A stretch of DNA of 64,000 nt from Xanthomonas codiaei (GTDB lineage: Bacteria; Pseudomonadota; Gammaproteobacteria; Xanthomonadales; Xanthomonadaceae), in assembly GCF_002939785.1 (NCBI RefSeq), contig NZ_MDEC01000002.1, positions 206,081 through 270,080 of the forward strand. Direction: 5' to 3'. This document shows, in pieces, positions 63,358-64,000 of this stretch; position 1 is the stretch's first letter, and every line of letters begins with the position of its first letter. The notes beneath the pieces were generated by a model. The model was not told the DNA's origin. It did not search any database and saw only the letters and a list, made by a program, of their open reading frames with translations. A program made the position numbers and the translations under genes.

Positions 63358-63493
63358 ATTTTGGGCCAGGCGACGTCAGCCCAGGTCAGCCTGCCCCTGT
63401 AACTTCATAGCTCCGCTATCTCTTGGGGCGCATACTTGCAACCGGACTACGCATGGATGACCATCCGTGTGATTGCGGTGGAGCTGTCAAATC

Positions 63494-63919
63494 ATGCAAA
63501 CGAATCCTCGCGGCAACCTTAGTTCTCTAGCACTATTAGTAGCCGCTAGCCTTTTCTTCATCCCAGGGTGCTCAGCCATGCAGCAAGACTTACGGCCCGG
63601 CTTTAATACGCAGCAGTCTGCCTCCCAGGCAAGGCAAGAGCTTCAGGCAGCCAATCCTGTTGGGTCACCGCTTACAACTGTGCAGAAGAATCTTGAGGAT
63701 CTTGGATTTCGCTGCCAAGCGTTGAGCTCTCCCGGCGCAGGTTACAAGGCGTCGGTGATGTGCACGCTTTCCCCTGTTGTGAAAGAGGCCCAGCCGTCGG
63801 TGACGGCGCCAGCTGTGCCGGTTACATGGATGGTGGGCTTTCATTCTGCTGACGGACTCTATTTGAGCAAGATCGTGGTGAACCGATCTCCGCAGGATGA
63901 TACGCCCAGGGTTTCCTAG
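63494..63919 (+). CDS. Small lipoprotein of unknown function
   Basis: 141 residues from ATG 63494 (a longer frame begins at 63473). Signal peptide with lipobox FIPGCSAM. The mature part has NPVGSPLTTVQKNLEDLGFR, two further Cys, and a C-terminal VTWMVGFHSADGLYLSKIVV. Its TAG stop coincides with the CTAG target site of the IS element that begins at 63920, so the insertion lies directly behind the stop codon. Confidence 0.7.
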   Translation: MQTNPRGNLSSLALLVAASLFFIPGCSAMQQDLRPGFNTQQSASQARQELQAANPVGSPLTTVQKNLEDLGFRCQALSSPGAGYKASVMCTLSPVVKEAQPSVTAPAVPVTWMVGFHSADGLYLSKIVVNRSPQDDTPRVS

Positions 63920-64000
63920 GAAAGGTCTGATCAACTCACCACAGATGCGCGACACTACCGCCTCATGTAGAGGATTCATCCATGCAGCTGACGTTCGGTG
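63920..64000 (+). mobile_element. Left end of an IS5-family insertion sequence (cut by window)
   Basis: The sequence GAAAGGTCTGATCAACTC follows directly on CTAG, the usual IS5-group target. An ATG at 63982 with GAGG upstream begins MQLTFG, the N-terminus of the common Xanthomonas IS5-type (IS1478-like) transposase. Everything after base 64000 is missing, so this is recognition from a short stretch. Confidence 0.6.
63982..64000 (+). CDS. IS5-family transposase, first codons only
   Basis: Partial; reads MQLTFG and continues outside the window. The six residues plus the IS-like left end just upstream are the only evidence. Confidence 0.55.

Noticed and set aside
1..64000. tRNA or rRNA genes
   Set aside because: I found no cloverleaf with a GTTCRANYC-type T-arm or conserved rRNA segments by reading; a tRNAscan-SE run would settle it.

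Overview
The window is high-GC DNA (mostly about 65% by eye) from a plant-associated gammaproteobacterium, almost certainly a Xanthomonas. The case rests on a GH5-CBM2 endoglucanase of the engXCA type, a periplasmic trehalase and a GH43 arabinanase, a type IV secretion effector carrying the Xanthomonas-specific XVIPCD C-terminal signal, SymE-family genes, and interspersed repeats typical of xanthomonads. I do not assign a species.

Layout. 1-11 kb: the 3' end of the endoglucanase, a Cache-type chemoreceptor, a GAF-PAS-GGDEF diguanylate cyclase, an M16 zinc peptidase and a GAF protein with a decayed GGDEF domain. 11-20 kb: a Pro-rich inner-membrane protein, a Fpg/Nei glycosylase, a DUF72 protein, trehalase, arabinanase and an NHL-M23 membrane protein. 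20-32 kb: AIM24 protein, CorA transporter, CycA-like permease, a GH5-like/expansin fusion whose cellulase active site is lost, a PheC-like periplasmic dehydratase, an EamA transporter, a methyltransferase, and a flavoprotein with its Rrf2 regulator. 32-47 kb: a TPR-GGDEF cyclase, a DUF1615 lipoprotein gene broken by an in-frame stop, two convergent S9 peptidases, small membrane and hydrolase genes, a TerD-vWA protein, a MarR-CPBP operon, a glutathionyl-hydroquinone reductase and an SPFH lipoprotein gene split by a 141-bp MITE. 47-58 kb: a zinc-ribbon SDR, a PnbB-like lyase with divergent LysR regulator, three uncharacterised genes including a SUKH-ankyrin Tat lipoprotein, and a DJ-1/PfpI protein.

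58.4-64 kb looks like an island. It has lower GC and AT-richer codons. It holds lipoproteins, a SymE fragment, an X-T4SS effector with an HExxH zinc-peptidase motif, its probable lipoprotein immunity partner, a full SymE gene translationally coupled to a small upstream gene, a structured leader, a four-helix membrane protein, another lipoprotein, and the left end of an IS5-family element cut by the window edge.

Themes. Plant polymer attack is represented by the endoglucanase, arabinanase and expansin fusion. c-di-GMP and sensory signalling is represented by the chemoreceptor, two GGDEF proteins and one degenerate GGDEF protein. Bacterial competition is represented by the XVIPCD effector/immunity pair and possibly the SUKH-ankyrin lipoprotein. 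Gene decay is visible directly: one MITE insertion, one nonsense mutation, one active-site loss, one degenerate GGDEF and one SymE remnant. Heptamer tandem repeats and 55-bp/115-bp interspersed repeats fill several 3' intergenic regions.
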